From the NCBI GenBank assembly GCA_963759055.1, contig CAVWYD010000004.1, positions 46,180-110,179 on the forward strand: a stretch of 64,000 nt of DNA, in the 5' to 3' direction. The stretch comes from Thiosocius sp963759055 (lineage in GTDB: Bacteria > Pseudomonadota > Gammaproteobacteria > Chromatiales > Chromatiaceae). The notes under the pieces are model-generated. The model was not told where the DNA came from. It did not search any database and saw nothing but the letters and a program-made list of their open reading frames with translations. This document shows positions 53,882 through 63,200 of the stretch, piece by piece; position 1 is the first letter of the stretch, and each line of letters begins with the position of its first letter. The translations under genes were made by a program, and so were the position numbers.

Positions 53882-55792
53882 ATGTCCGCAACAAACGCCA
53901 GTTCTGCTGCTGTTTCGATCGACCTTCCCGGGGCATCTGCCGGCCCCAGCGAGGAGGCCCTGGATATCCGTGCGGCCACCGTGCCGGCGGCGATCGACAA
54001 GCCGCAATCGGAACCAAGAACCCACCTGACGCCGGTTGATCACTGGCTGGACTGGCAATGCAGCATGGTCTCGGGCGTGCACTGCGGGGCCGTGTTCCTG
54101 GTTCGCAGCGCCGGTTACGGTGGATTCCGTCCGACTGCGGTCTGGCCGGACCAAAATTTCGACTCCTCTGTGCTGCGTCGCGTGGCCGAACAGGCGATCA
54201 GCAGCGGCACCCGGGTTACTCAAAAGGATTCGGAAAACGAGCTGCCCGGCGCGGAGGTCGCTGATTTCGTTGCCTACCCGCTGTTCAAGGGTGAAGAGGT
54301 CGTCGGCGCGGTGGGCCTGTCGCTCGCGATCCGTTCGGAATCGCAGCGTCATGCCGTGTTGCAGCTGCTGCAGTGGGGCATGGTGTGGTTGGAGAACGCG
54401 GTAAACAACGAAACCGCTGAACGCAGCGCGGCCTCCGTAGCCGCGTTGGAGGCGGTCAGCCTGGTTTCGCGAGACCTGCCCCTGGCCGTTGTCTGTCATG
54501 AGCTATGCAACTTTCTGGCTGAACGTCTCGATTGCTCACACGTTGCCCTGGGTACCTGGGCCGGTCTGCAGGTGCGTGTACTGTCAATTTCGCATCAGCT
54601 GCAGTTCGATCGGCGTGTGTCTCAGATCGGGCAACTCGAATTTGCCATGGAGGAATGCCTCGACCAGGGCGAGATAATCGTCCTGCCGGCGGGCTCCGGT
54701 CAGGACAAGTTGCCCACCCAGGCGCATGAGCAGCTGCTGCGCGTGGACGCCAACGGTTCGGTGTGTACCCTGCCACTGAAGGCCGATGGTGAATCGGTTG
54801 GGGCCCTCATATTGATCCGGGATCGTAACAACGGCTTCGACGAGATCACTGTGGATCTGATGGCCGGTATCGCCGATCGCGTGGGGCCGCTGATTCACCT
54901 CAAACAACGCGAGGCCCGTTCGGGATGGGGCCGGTCCGCGCAGACGCTGAGCGCATGGCTCGGCCGCCTTTTCGGTGTCGGGCACCTGCGACTGAAGGTC
55001 ATGGCCGCGGCCTGCGTCTTCATACTCGGTATGCTGACCCTGATCCAGACCGACCATCGGATTTCTGCCGTGTCCTCGGTGGAAGGGGTTTTGCAGCAGG
55101 CTGTCGTTGCGCCATTTGCCGGCTATCTTTCCGCCGCCAACGCAAGGGCCGGGGACCAGGTCGATGAGGGTCAGGTCCTGGCCGTTATCGACGACCGCGA
55201 TCTGTTGCTCGAACATGAAAAATGGTCGAGCGAGCGAGACAAACACAGTAAGGAGTATCAGCAGGCGCTGGCGGTTCGCGACCGTGCCAAGGTCAGCATG
55301 ATGTCTGCGCGCATCGCCCAGGCGGACGCCCAGCTGCGACTGGTCGATGAGCAACTTGGGCGTACCAAGCTGCGCGCACCCTTTGCGGGCGTGCTGGTCA
55401 GTGGTGATCTCAGTCGTGCACTGGGTGCACCTGTGGAGCGCGGTCAGCTGTTGTTTGAGATTGTCCCGAGCGAGGGCTACCACGTCAGCCTCGAGGTGGA
55501 TGAACATGATGTGGCGGCGCTTGAATTGGGGCAGAAAGCGAATCTGCGTCTGACCGGTATGCCGGATGAAACCATCCCCCTGCGGATATCACGCATCTTT
55601 CCGGTCGCCTCGGCCGATGAAGGGAGCAACCATTTCCGCGTGGAGGGCGAACTGGAGTCCACGCCGGAGGGCCTGCGTCCCGGGATGCAGGGGGTCGCCA
55701 AGGTCGTGGTCGGGCGCGCAAGCCTGCTGACGGTTTGGACCTCTTCGCTGCTTGACCGGCTGCGTCTCTGGCTCTGGTCGCTGGGGATCTGA
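53882..55792 (+). CDS. GAF-domain protein fused to a HlyD-type periplasmic adaptor
   Basis: ATG 53882 (MSATNASS) is the likely start; TTG 53864 is also possible. Residues about 40-170 resemble a GAF-type ligand/sensor domain and about 190-350 a second one (GSVCTLPLKADGESVGALILIRD). A membrane helix (LRLKVMAAACVFILGMLTLI) follows at about 370-392. The remainder is a HlyD-like adaptor with a lipoyl fold split by a helical hairpin (VVAPFAGYLSAANARAGDQVDEG and RAPFAGVLVSGDLS). Cytoplasmic sensory domains on an adaptor are unusual. It is the first gene of the export cluster that ends in the giant surface protein. Confidence 0.8.
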   Translation: MSATNASSAAVSIDLPGASAGPSEEALDIRAATVPAAIDKPQSEPRTHLTPVDHWLDWQCSMVSGVHCGAVFLVRSAGYGGFRPTAVWPDQNFDSSVLRRVAEQAISSGTRVTQKDSENELPGAEVADFVAYPLFKGEEVVGAVGLSLAIRSESQRHAVLQLLQWGMVWLENAVNNETAERSAASVAALEAVSLVSRDLPLAVVCHELCNFLAERLDCSHVALGTWAGLQVRVLSISHQLQFDRRVSQIGQLEFAMEECLDQGEIIVLPAGSGQDKLPTQAHEQLLRVDANGSVCTLPLKADGESVGALILIRDRNNGFDEITVDLMAGIADRVGPLIHLKQREARSGWGRSAQTLSAWLGRLFGVGHLRLKVMAAACVFILGMLTLIQTDHRISAVSSVEGVLQQAVVAPFAGYLSAANARAGDQVDEGQVLAVIDDRDLLLEHEKWSSERDKHSKEYQQALAVRDRAKVSMMSARIAQADAQLRLVDEQLGRTKLRAPFAGVLVSGDLSRALGAPVERGQLLFEIVPSEGYHVSLEVDEHDVAALELGQKANLRLTGMPDETIPLRISRIFPVASADEGSNHFRVEGELESTPEGLRPGMQGVAKVVVGRASLLTVWTSSLLDRLRLWLWSLGI

Positions 55793-55818
55793 GGCATGAC
55801 TGTGAGGGGTTGTCCGGC

Positions 55819-57966
55819 ATGACGACGGCCGAAAACGCAGGGCTTTGGCAACATGTCGCCCCGCTGAGACCGAGTCTGCGCAGGCATGTGCGGGTGCTGG
55901 CGCAGGACTACCGCGGCGAACGCTGGTATCTGCTGCATGATGAATCAGCCGGGCGCTTTTCGCGCTTCAATGCAACTGCCTACGAGGTGCTGGGTCGCCT
56001 CGACGGCGACCTCACGGTGCAGGAAATTCTCGAGCTGGCCAATCTCGGTCGCGACCCGGATCATGTCCTCGAGCAGGAAGACGTTCTGCAGATATTTGCG
56101 CAACTGCACGCGGCCGAGGTGCTGCGTGGCGGCCTGCCGATGGGGGCGCAGGATGTTCTCGACCGCTACAACAAGTCACAACGCTTTCGTAAACGACGCG
56201 CCCTGAGCAATCCGCTCGCGCTGCGCATACCGTTGTTCGATCCCAACCGCATGCTGGATCGCCTGGCCCCCCTGGCACGTATGCTGTTCTCCTGGACAGC
56301 CGCCTGGATCTGGATGGCAGTCGTGGGCCTCGCTGCCCTGGTGGCGGTGGCGAACGGCCCGGAACTGGCGGCGGCCATTGGCGCCAAGACACTCAGTACC
56401 TCGGAGGTGCTGATCTTCTGGACCCTTTACCCGATCATCAAGGCGCTGCATGAACTCGGTCACGGGCTCGCAGTGAAGGCCTGGGGCGGGGAAGTGCACG
56501 AGACCGGCATCAATCTGCTGGTGTTCATGCCGGTGCCTTATGTCGATGCCTCAGCCGCCTGGGCGTTTCGTGACAAGCGCAGGCGTGCGATGGTGGGTGC
56601 GGCCGGCATCCTCGTTGAACTGTTTCTCGCGGCCCTCGGGATACTGGTCTGGTTGCTGGTGGAACCCGGACTGGTAAAAGATTTGGCACTGAACGTCGCG
56701 CTGGTCGGCGGCATATCCACCCTGCTGTTCAACGGCAACCCGCTGCTGCGGTTCGATGGTTACTACGTGCTGGAGGACCTGATCGAGATCCCCAATCTGG
56801 CGTCCCGATCAAGCCGCTTCTATCTCTATCTTATCCAGAAGTATGTACTTGGCCTGCCGGATGCCCGCTCTCCGTCGACTGCGCATGGCGAACGCCGCTG
56901 GTTTGCGACCTACGGCCTGGCCGCACCGATCTACCGTCTTTTCGTCTTGGTCGGGATAGCCTTCTATCTGGCCGGCGAGTTTCTGATCGTTGGTGTGGTG
57001 CTGGCGGCCTGGGCCGTGCTGATGCAGGTGTTCAAGCCACTCTATTTTTCACTGCGCTTTCTGTTCTCCAGTCAGCGCATGGAGGCACGGCGGCTGCGTG
57101 GATTCGTCACCCTTGGCGTGCTTGTCTTGCTGGTCGGTGGCCTGCTGCTTGTGCCAGCGCCCCTGATCACCCGGGCCGAGGGGGTGGTCTGGCTCGATGA
57201 CAAGGCAAGGGTGCTGAGTGGCACCGATGGTTTTGTGGCGGAGGTGGCAGCGGTATCCGGGACCACCGTTGCCCCCGGCGATCTGCTCATCCGTCTGGAA
57301 GACAGGGAACTCGATGCCAGGCTAGCCGTTCTGCAGGCGCGCTTGCGCGAGTTGCACACGCAGGAGCTTGCCGAACGCGAACAGAGTCGCGTGCGTGGTG
57401 CCATCGTTGTCGATGACATCGAGGCTGCCAACGCGGAGCTGCGGCAGCTGGAGGAGCGTCTTGCGTCTCTGGAGGTTCGCAGCGTAGTCGCCGGGCAATT
57501 CTATGCACATGATCCGCATGAATCACGCGGGCAGTACATTCGACAGGGTGACGTGCTGGGCTATGTCATCCAGGAAGAGCGCCCGATCGTGCGTGCTGTC
57601 GTCAACCAGGACCATGTGGGTCTGTTGAGGTCCAGACCGGTCTCTGCTGAGGTCGTCCTGGCCGACAACATGGCCAAGCCGCTACCCGCCAAAATGCTGC
57701 GTGAAGTACCTGCCGGCAGCACCGAACTGCCCAGTGCCGCCCTGGGTGCCATGGGTGGCGGTGATATCGTAGTCGATACACGCGACGGGACCGGGCTTAC
57801 GGCGGTCAGCAAGCTGTTTCAGTTCGACCTGGCGCTGCCTGAAGGAACCCGGACCACGGGCATCGGCGGGCGCGCCTATGTGCGCCTCGAACACGGCACC
57901 GAACCGCTATGGCGACAGTGGTCGCGCAGCCTGCAACAGCTGCTGTTGAGTCAGTTGAAGGTCTGA
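55819..57966 (+). CDS. PqqD-like domain - M50 peptidase - HlyD-type fusion protein
   Basis: Start at ATG 55819 with GAGGGG 9 nt upstream. Residues about 10-100 form a PqqD-like winged-helix domain (GERWYLLHDESAGRFSRFNA, EILELANLG). About 150-420 is a polytopic membrane domain of the M50 site-2 protease type with HELGH as metal site (IKALHELGHGLAVKAWGG) and a downstream NPLLRFDGYYVLEDL that fits the family's Asp-containing motif. The C-terminal 280 residues form a HlyD-like adaptor (lipoyl-type halves separated by a coiled hairpin). The gene lies 26 nt after the GAF-HlyD gene. The role in recognising and cleaving an exported substrate is inferred. Confidence 0.8.
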   Translation: MTTAENAGLWQHVAPLRPSLRRHVRVLAQDYRGERWYLLHDESAGRFSRFNATAYEVLGRLDGDLTVQEILELANLGRDPDHVLEQEDVLQIFAQLHAAEVLRGGLPMGAQDVLDRYNKSQRFRKRRALSNPLALRIPLFDPNRMLDRLAPLARMLFSWTAAWIWMAVVGLAALVAVANGPELAAAIGAKTLSTSEVLIFWTLYPIIKALHELGHGLAVKAWGGEVHETGINLLVFMPVPYVDASAAWAFRDKRRRAMVGAAGILVELFLAALGILVWLLVEPGLVKDLALNVALVGGISTLLFNGNPLLRFDGYYVLEDLIEIPNLASRSSRFYLYLIQKYVLGLPDARSPSTAHGERRWFATYGLAAPIYRLFVLVGIAFYLAGEFLIVGVVLAAWAVLMQVFKPLYFSLRFLFSSQRMEARRLRGFVTLGVLVLLVGGLLLVPAPLITRAEGVVWLDDKARVLSGTDGFVAEVAAVSGTTVAPGDLLIRLEDRELDARLAVLQARLRELHTQELAEREQSRVRGAIVVDDIEAANAELRQLEERLASLEVRSVVAGQFYAHDPHESRGQYIRQGDVLGYVIQEERPIVRAVVNQDHVGLLRSRPVSAEVVLADNMAKPLPAKMLREVPAGSTELPSAALGAMGGGDIVVDTRDGTGLTAVSKLFQFDLALPEGTRTTGIGGRAYVRLEHGTEPLWRQWSRSLQQLLLSQLKV

Positions 57967-58195
57967 TCAGCCGACCTGAAAGGAATTTATTTCGGGGCCG
58001 GAAATCCCATATTTTCAAGCTGAAACGCTTCGTAGATCACGGAATACGGGAACGAAATTCGTGCCGCTGTGTCCGGGCACATGATTTGCCCTCGAAGTAC
58101 CATTTTTTTGCGGCTAGGCATCTAAAGCTTCCGCCCTCCCGTCCGTTAAACAGTTTTAGTTACGTTCAACGAATAAAAAGGTTTCCCGTGCCATC

Positions 58196-60040
58196 GTGAA
58201 CCATATGCGTCTCTCTTCACATCTTTTTTGCTTGCTGTCGTCAACGTTACTGACGTTGTCGGTCTCAGTTGCGGCCGCGGAAAAGCGCGACAACGCGACG
58301 GCCCCTCTGGACTGCGTGATCAACCCCAGTGTGGTCGCCGACCTCGGCAGTGGTGTCCCCGGTATTCTGAGCAGCGTTCAGGTCGACCGCAGCGACTTCG
58401 TCAAAGCGGGTGATGTGGTCGCTGAACTGGAATCTTCGGTCGAGAGCGCTGCTTTGGAGCTGGCACGGGCGCGCGCCGCGCTGACGGCCGAGGTGGATCT
58501 GCGACGCGTCAATGCCGCGTTCGGGCAGCGCCAGAACAAACGCACCAAGGACCTGTTCAGTCGTAAGGCGATCTCCACCAACGACATGGATCAGCGCGAG
58601 ACCGAGTCCCGCCTCGCGCAAATACAACTGCGCCAGGCGCGAGACAATAAAGACCTGGCGCAGCTGGAAATGATGCGCGCGCAAGAGATTCTCATGCGTC
58701 GCACCATCACGAGCCCGATCGACGGCGTGGTGATGGATCGGTTCAAGGTGATCGGTGAATACGTCGAGGACCAGCCGGTAGTGCGGGTCGCCCAGATTGA
58801 TCCTCTGCACGTCGAGGTCATCGTGCCGGTCGAGCAGCTGGGGACGATCAGCAACGGTATGTATGCCGAGGTGTGGTCCGATAACGTGGAAGGGGAGAGC
58901 TGGCACGCGACGGTGAGCCGTGTCGATCAGGTTGCGGATGTCGCGAGCGGTACCTTTGGTGTCCGCCTGACCATGCCCAACCCTGACCAGAAAATCCCGG
59001 CCGGACTGCGCTGCCGTATGCAGCTGGTCGAAAAGCCGGTGGCGCCGGTCGAGGAGACGACGGCCGAAGTTGTCGAGCCGGAGCCCGAAGCAACGCTAGC
59101 AGACGCTTCAGATGAGCCGGCGATCGAAAAACCGCTTGTTACTGACAAGCCGATGGAACAGAAAACGGCCATACAGCTGCCGGCCGGTGTTGCGCCGATC
59201 CGGCGTGCTTTAAAAAGCGCAGCCGCAAAGCCCGAACCCGGGGTGGAAACCGCCGAGTCAGGCACGTCAGCCTCGACACCCGAAATGGCCGAGAAGCCGA
59301 CCGTGCCAAAGATGGCCGAGTCTGTTTACGCCGCAGTCAAGCCCATTGAGCGCGCTGTGAACAACGAAACCGCGCCAGCCAAGCCCAAGATGGATATCGT
59401 CAAGGTAACCGCGCCAGCAGCGCCCCCCAAGGCGGCGGAAAAAGCCGCGGTTGCAGTACCTGCTGTAGCTGCTGCCGAAGCCAAAGAAGATGTCGCCGTG
59501 GCAGTATCGGAAGCGGCTGAAGATGATGAAGAGACGAAAGACGTTGAGCCGATAAATGCCTTGCCCGAATGTCGCCTTGCAGGTCCCTATAATGACGAAG
59601 TGCAGGCCACCAAAAAGGTCGTCACTCTGCGCCGGGCCGGACTCTATGTCGACATCAAGTCGGTCCCTTCAACCGAATCGTCGAGCTTTATGATCGCCAC
59701 GCCCGTCCTCCCTAACCGTGAAGAGGCAAAGGCATTGGTCGCGAGACTGAAGGCGGCAGGGGTCACCGATTATTATGTGCCGAGAAAACGGAGCGCACCG
59801 TTGCGCGTCTCGCTTGGAATCTACAATAACAAGCGGATTGCCGAACGGAAGATCAGGGAACTGGCGAAAATGGGCTTTACCGCCGAACTGCTGCCATGGA
59901 AGCAGAAGGGCTCGCAGTACTTCCTGATTGTCCGTGGTACTCGGTCCGAAGCCAATGGCGAACTGCTGGCGTCGCTGCCCGTACCCGATGGCAATGCCGA
60001 GTCCACACAGGGTTTCTGCAACCATCTCGCAGGTCGGTAA
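58196..60040 (+). CDS. Periplasmic adaptor (RND-MFP/HlyD type) with C-terminal SPOR domain
   Basis: GTG 58196 or ATG 58205 begins a signal peptide (LFCLLSSTLLTLSVSVAAAE). Residues about 40-280 form a membrane-fusion-protein fold: split lipoyl domain (VPGILSSVQVDRSDFVKAGDVV, TITSPIDGVVMDRF), helical hairpin (about 80-150) and beta-barrel (LHVEVIVPVEQLG). A low-complexity Ala/Pro/Glu/Lys linker of about 180 residues follows, then a SPOR-like domain (SLGIYNNKRIAERKIRELAKMGFTAELLP). The combination of an adaptor with a peptidoglycan-binding domain suggests a wall-anchored export channel. It precedes the giant surface protein gene by 206 nt. Confidence 0.8.
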   Translation: MNHMRLSSHLFCLLSSTLLTLSVSVAAAEKRDNATAPLDCVINPSVVADLGSGVPGILSSVQVDRSDFVKAGDVVAELESSVESAALELARARAALTAEVDLRRVNAAFGQRQNKRTKDLFSRKAISTNDMDQRETESRLAQIQLRQARDNKDLAQLEMMRAQEILMRRTITSPIDGVVMDRFKVIGEYVEDQPVVRVAQIDPLHVEVIVPVEQLGTISNGMYAEVWSDNVEGESWHATVSRVDQVADVASGTFGVRLTMPNPDQKIPAGLRCRMQLVEKPVAPVEETTAEVVEPEPEATLADASDEPAIEKPLVTDKPMEQKTAIQLPAGVAPIRRALKSAAAKPEPGVETAESGTSASTPEMAEKPTVPKMAESVYAAVKPIERAVNNETAPAKPKMDIVKVTAPAAPPKAAEKAAVAVPAVAAAEAKEDVAVAVSEAAEDDEETKDVEPINALPECRLAGPYNDEVQATKKVVTLRRAGLYVDIKSVPSTESSSFMIATPVLPNREEAKALVARLKAAGVTDYYVPRKRSAPLRVSLGIYNNKRIAERKIRELAKMGFTAELLPWKQKGSQYFLIVRGTRSEANGELLASLPVPDGNAESTQGFCNHLAGR

Positions 60041-60041
60041 T

Positions 60042-60093
60042 CATAGGTCAGGCTGCGCCTGACGATCATTCGGCCGGCACAGCCCGTCCTATG
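60042..60093. repeat. REP-like palindromic element, second copy
   Basis: CATAGGTCAGGCTGCGCCTGA and GGCACAGCCCGTCCTATG form an inverted pair with the same kind of ends and GGCTG/CAGCC cores as the element at 23846-23895. The two are not identical. It starts 2 nt after the adaptor gene. Confidence 0.5.
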
Positions 60094-60246
60094 AAGGGCA
60101 TTCCCGGGCAAATCCTTTCCTTCGCGAGATCCTCACTCTCGTCAAGCACCTAGGCAGGTTGCCGCTAACCAGTATCGAGGGTTTGCGCCCGATTCTGGGA
60201 GCAGGCGTTACTGGTGAGCATATATTGGTTTACGGGTAGGACGAGG

Positions 60247-63200
60247 GTGTTCAAAAAGAAGGGCTTGAAGCGTAAGCAGAAGCGCCAGGTGCCGGTGATC
60301 GAATCACTGGAGCCGCGGATACTGCTGTCTGCCGATCTGCCCGGTCTGGATGTACCGGATTTTGATCCCGACGACCCATTGAATGCCGATGTCGACCAGA
60401 TTCTGGCGCAGGCCTACGAGGCTTTCGAGGCCGCAGCGAAACAAAGCAGTGATGATTCAATTGAACCGGTGCAGGAGCCAGCTTTTATCGGCCCGGTTGA
60501 TGAGCCCGACGTAGCTTTACCATCAGACGAGGCATCAGAAGATCTCCGCCATGAACTCATCATTGTCGACCCCAGTGTGCCTGACTACGAGATCCTGCTT
60601 GCGGGTGTCAACGCAACGGGTGGTGAAGACACGCGACTCGACGTCGTCATGCTCGACCCACAGCGCAGCGGCATCGGGCAGATCAGCGAGATTCTGGCCT
60701 CGCGCAGCAACCTCGACGCAATCCATCTGATCAGCCATGGCAGCGACGGCACTATCCAGGTGGCCGGCGACAACATTGATCTCGCGTTGGTGCAGCGCGA
60801 GGCGAATACCCTCCGCGCCTGGGGCGAGGCGCTCAGCCGGGATGGCGACATCCTGATCTACGGCTGTGACCTCGCCGCCACGTCGGCCGGAGAAGCATTG
60901 GTCGATTTGCTTGCCCAGCTAACCGTCGCCGACGTCGCCGCCTCCACAGACCTGACAGGGCATGCGAGCCAGGGGGGTAACTGGGAGTTGGAGTACCGCG
61001 CCGGATCGATTGAAGCCAATGTCGCCGTCGATGCAGCGACACAAGCGGCATGGCAGGGAAGTTTGGAACAGACGCTGTGGCTGAGTACCGACAGCAATGT
61101 CGCGGGACCTGGTGCGGACGGGCTGCCGGGCGGATGGACCGAAGGTCAGGTACTGAATTTTGGCGGGCCCGATCTTGCGCATGGAGCAGCGACCGATGGT
61201 GATCTGTCACTGGCGATCGATTTCGACACCTTTACGACGGATGCAGTCGATGCCGGGGCCTTGCATTATGTCAGTCGTGATATCACGGTCGGGAGTGGGG
61301 CCAATACATTCGACCTGAAGGCCGGCGATGTCCTGGTTTCATTCCTGCAGGACGAGACTATCCTCGCAGCCTACTCATCAACCGGCTCGAACATGCCCGT
61401 GGATGATCAGGATCTACTGGTCTTCCGACCGAACGCCTTCAACGATTTCAGCTCGGGTACCTTCACTATCCTGTTGGACGATGTTGTCGCGGTCGACCTG
61501 AAAGGCGTGACCCTGATCGAACAGGACACCAACATCGGTGGTACAGATGTCGCGGCCGGAAGTTTTCTGGTTATTGCCGAGGCATCCGGCACGACCTCAA
61601 TCGATCTTTTCGAACCCACGGGAGTGGGGGCGGGTAGCACTACAGGTTCGGTAACGCCGTTCATCGATCTGAGCAATCTGGGAATCGATGCAGACCGGCT
61701 ACGCGGTATTGAAGTTGTCGAGGCCGCGACCACGGTCGGCGGCCAGGCGCTTGCCGAGGGTGCGTTGCTGGCAACCTTGAATGTCGATGACAACGTGTCG
61801 GGCGTCGGCAGCAACAACCTCCTGGTCGATATGAACGACGTCTTCGTTCTGAACTTGACCTCAACAGGCATCGACACCACCGCCGGCACCGCGACGATGT
61901 TTCTCGACGGCAGCCTTGTAGGCCTCGATGACAACCCGAGTCAAGAGAACCCGTACGCGCTTGCGCTTCACAATTTCAGTCAGCTGACCGTTGATACGAC
62001 GAGCGACGTCGCCGATGGTGACACGTCGTCTATCGAAAATCTGTTGCTGGACAAGGGTGCCGACGGCAAGATCTCGCTGCGTGAGGCAATCCTGGCTGCC
62101 AACGCCACGCCCAATGGTGATGTGGCGGATGCAATCAATTTCAATATCACCGATCCCCTGGTGGGCGGTGCCCATAAAATCAGGGTCGGCAATCTTGCCG
62201 ACGGTGGTAACGGGGCATTGCCGACCTTGACTGATGCCGTGTTCATCGACGGAACCACGGACGCGGATTTTGCGGGTACCCCGATCATCGAGCTGGACGG
62301 CAGTGCCGCAGGTACCGGCGATGTCGCAGCCGGTCGCCGGGTCATTCTGCCTTGGGGCGAAGTCAGCTTTAATATCGCCGACCTGAATGCCGACGGTGAA
62401 ACCCTGATGCTGCGCTCAATCGAGTGGGCAAGCGGCAACCTGCCTGCAGGAAACCTTTTATTCGTGGTTCAGGACTCAGGCTCACTGCTTCCCGAGGATT
62501 CGGCGAAAAAGACCCTGATGGAGGGCTGGGGCTACACGGTCAACGTCATCGACGTTAATGATGCTCAAGTAGCGTTCGATGCGGCGATCGCCGCAAATGA
62601 TGTCGCGTTCATTACCAAGGACATTACTTCAGGCGATCTTGGCCTGAAACTGAGGAACGCGGCGATTGGTGTTGTCAGTGAGGAACTGGCGGTAACGGAC
62701 GTGGAATTTGGGCTCAACGCGAACCATGGATGGGATGCCGGTGTCTCGGACATAACGATAGACGACAACAGCCATTACATTACCGCACCATTTGCCACTG
62801 CCCCGCTGACCGTCTTCGATACCCCACAGGAACTGCAGTACGTGACGGGTGTGCAGGCGGCTGATCTACAGACGCTCGGCAGTACCACGTCGGGTGCCTC
62901 ACTAGTCATCATGGAGGCAGGCGGGCAACTGTACGACGGTACCAGCGTGGACGGTCTGCATATCACGGCAGGAAACAGTACGGTTCGTGGTCTGGTGATC
63001 AATGGGTTCGGTGACTCCGCGATAGAGATCGGCACCGGATCCAGCAATGTGATTCAGGGAAACTATATCGGCACGGATGTCTCGGGAACAGGTGATCCAG
63101 GAAACGGCCCGGTCGGCAGCGGTATCGTCGTCTATGGAGGTTCGTCGGGCAACACCATTGGCGGAACCTTCGCCGGTGATCAGAACATCATTGCCAACCA

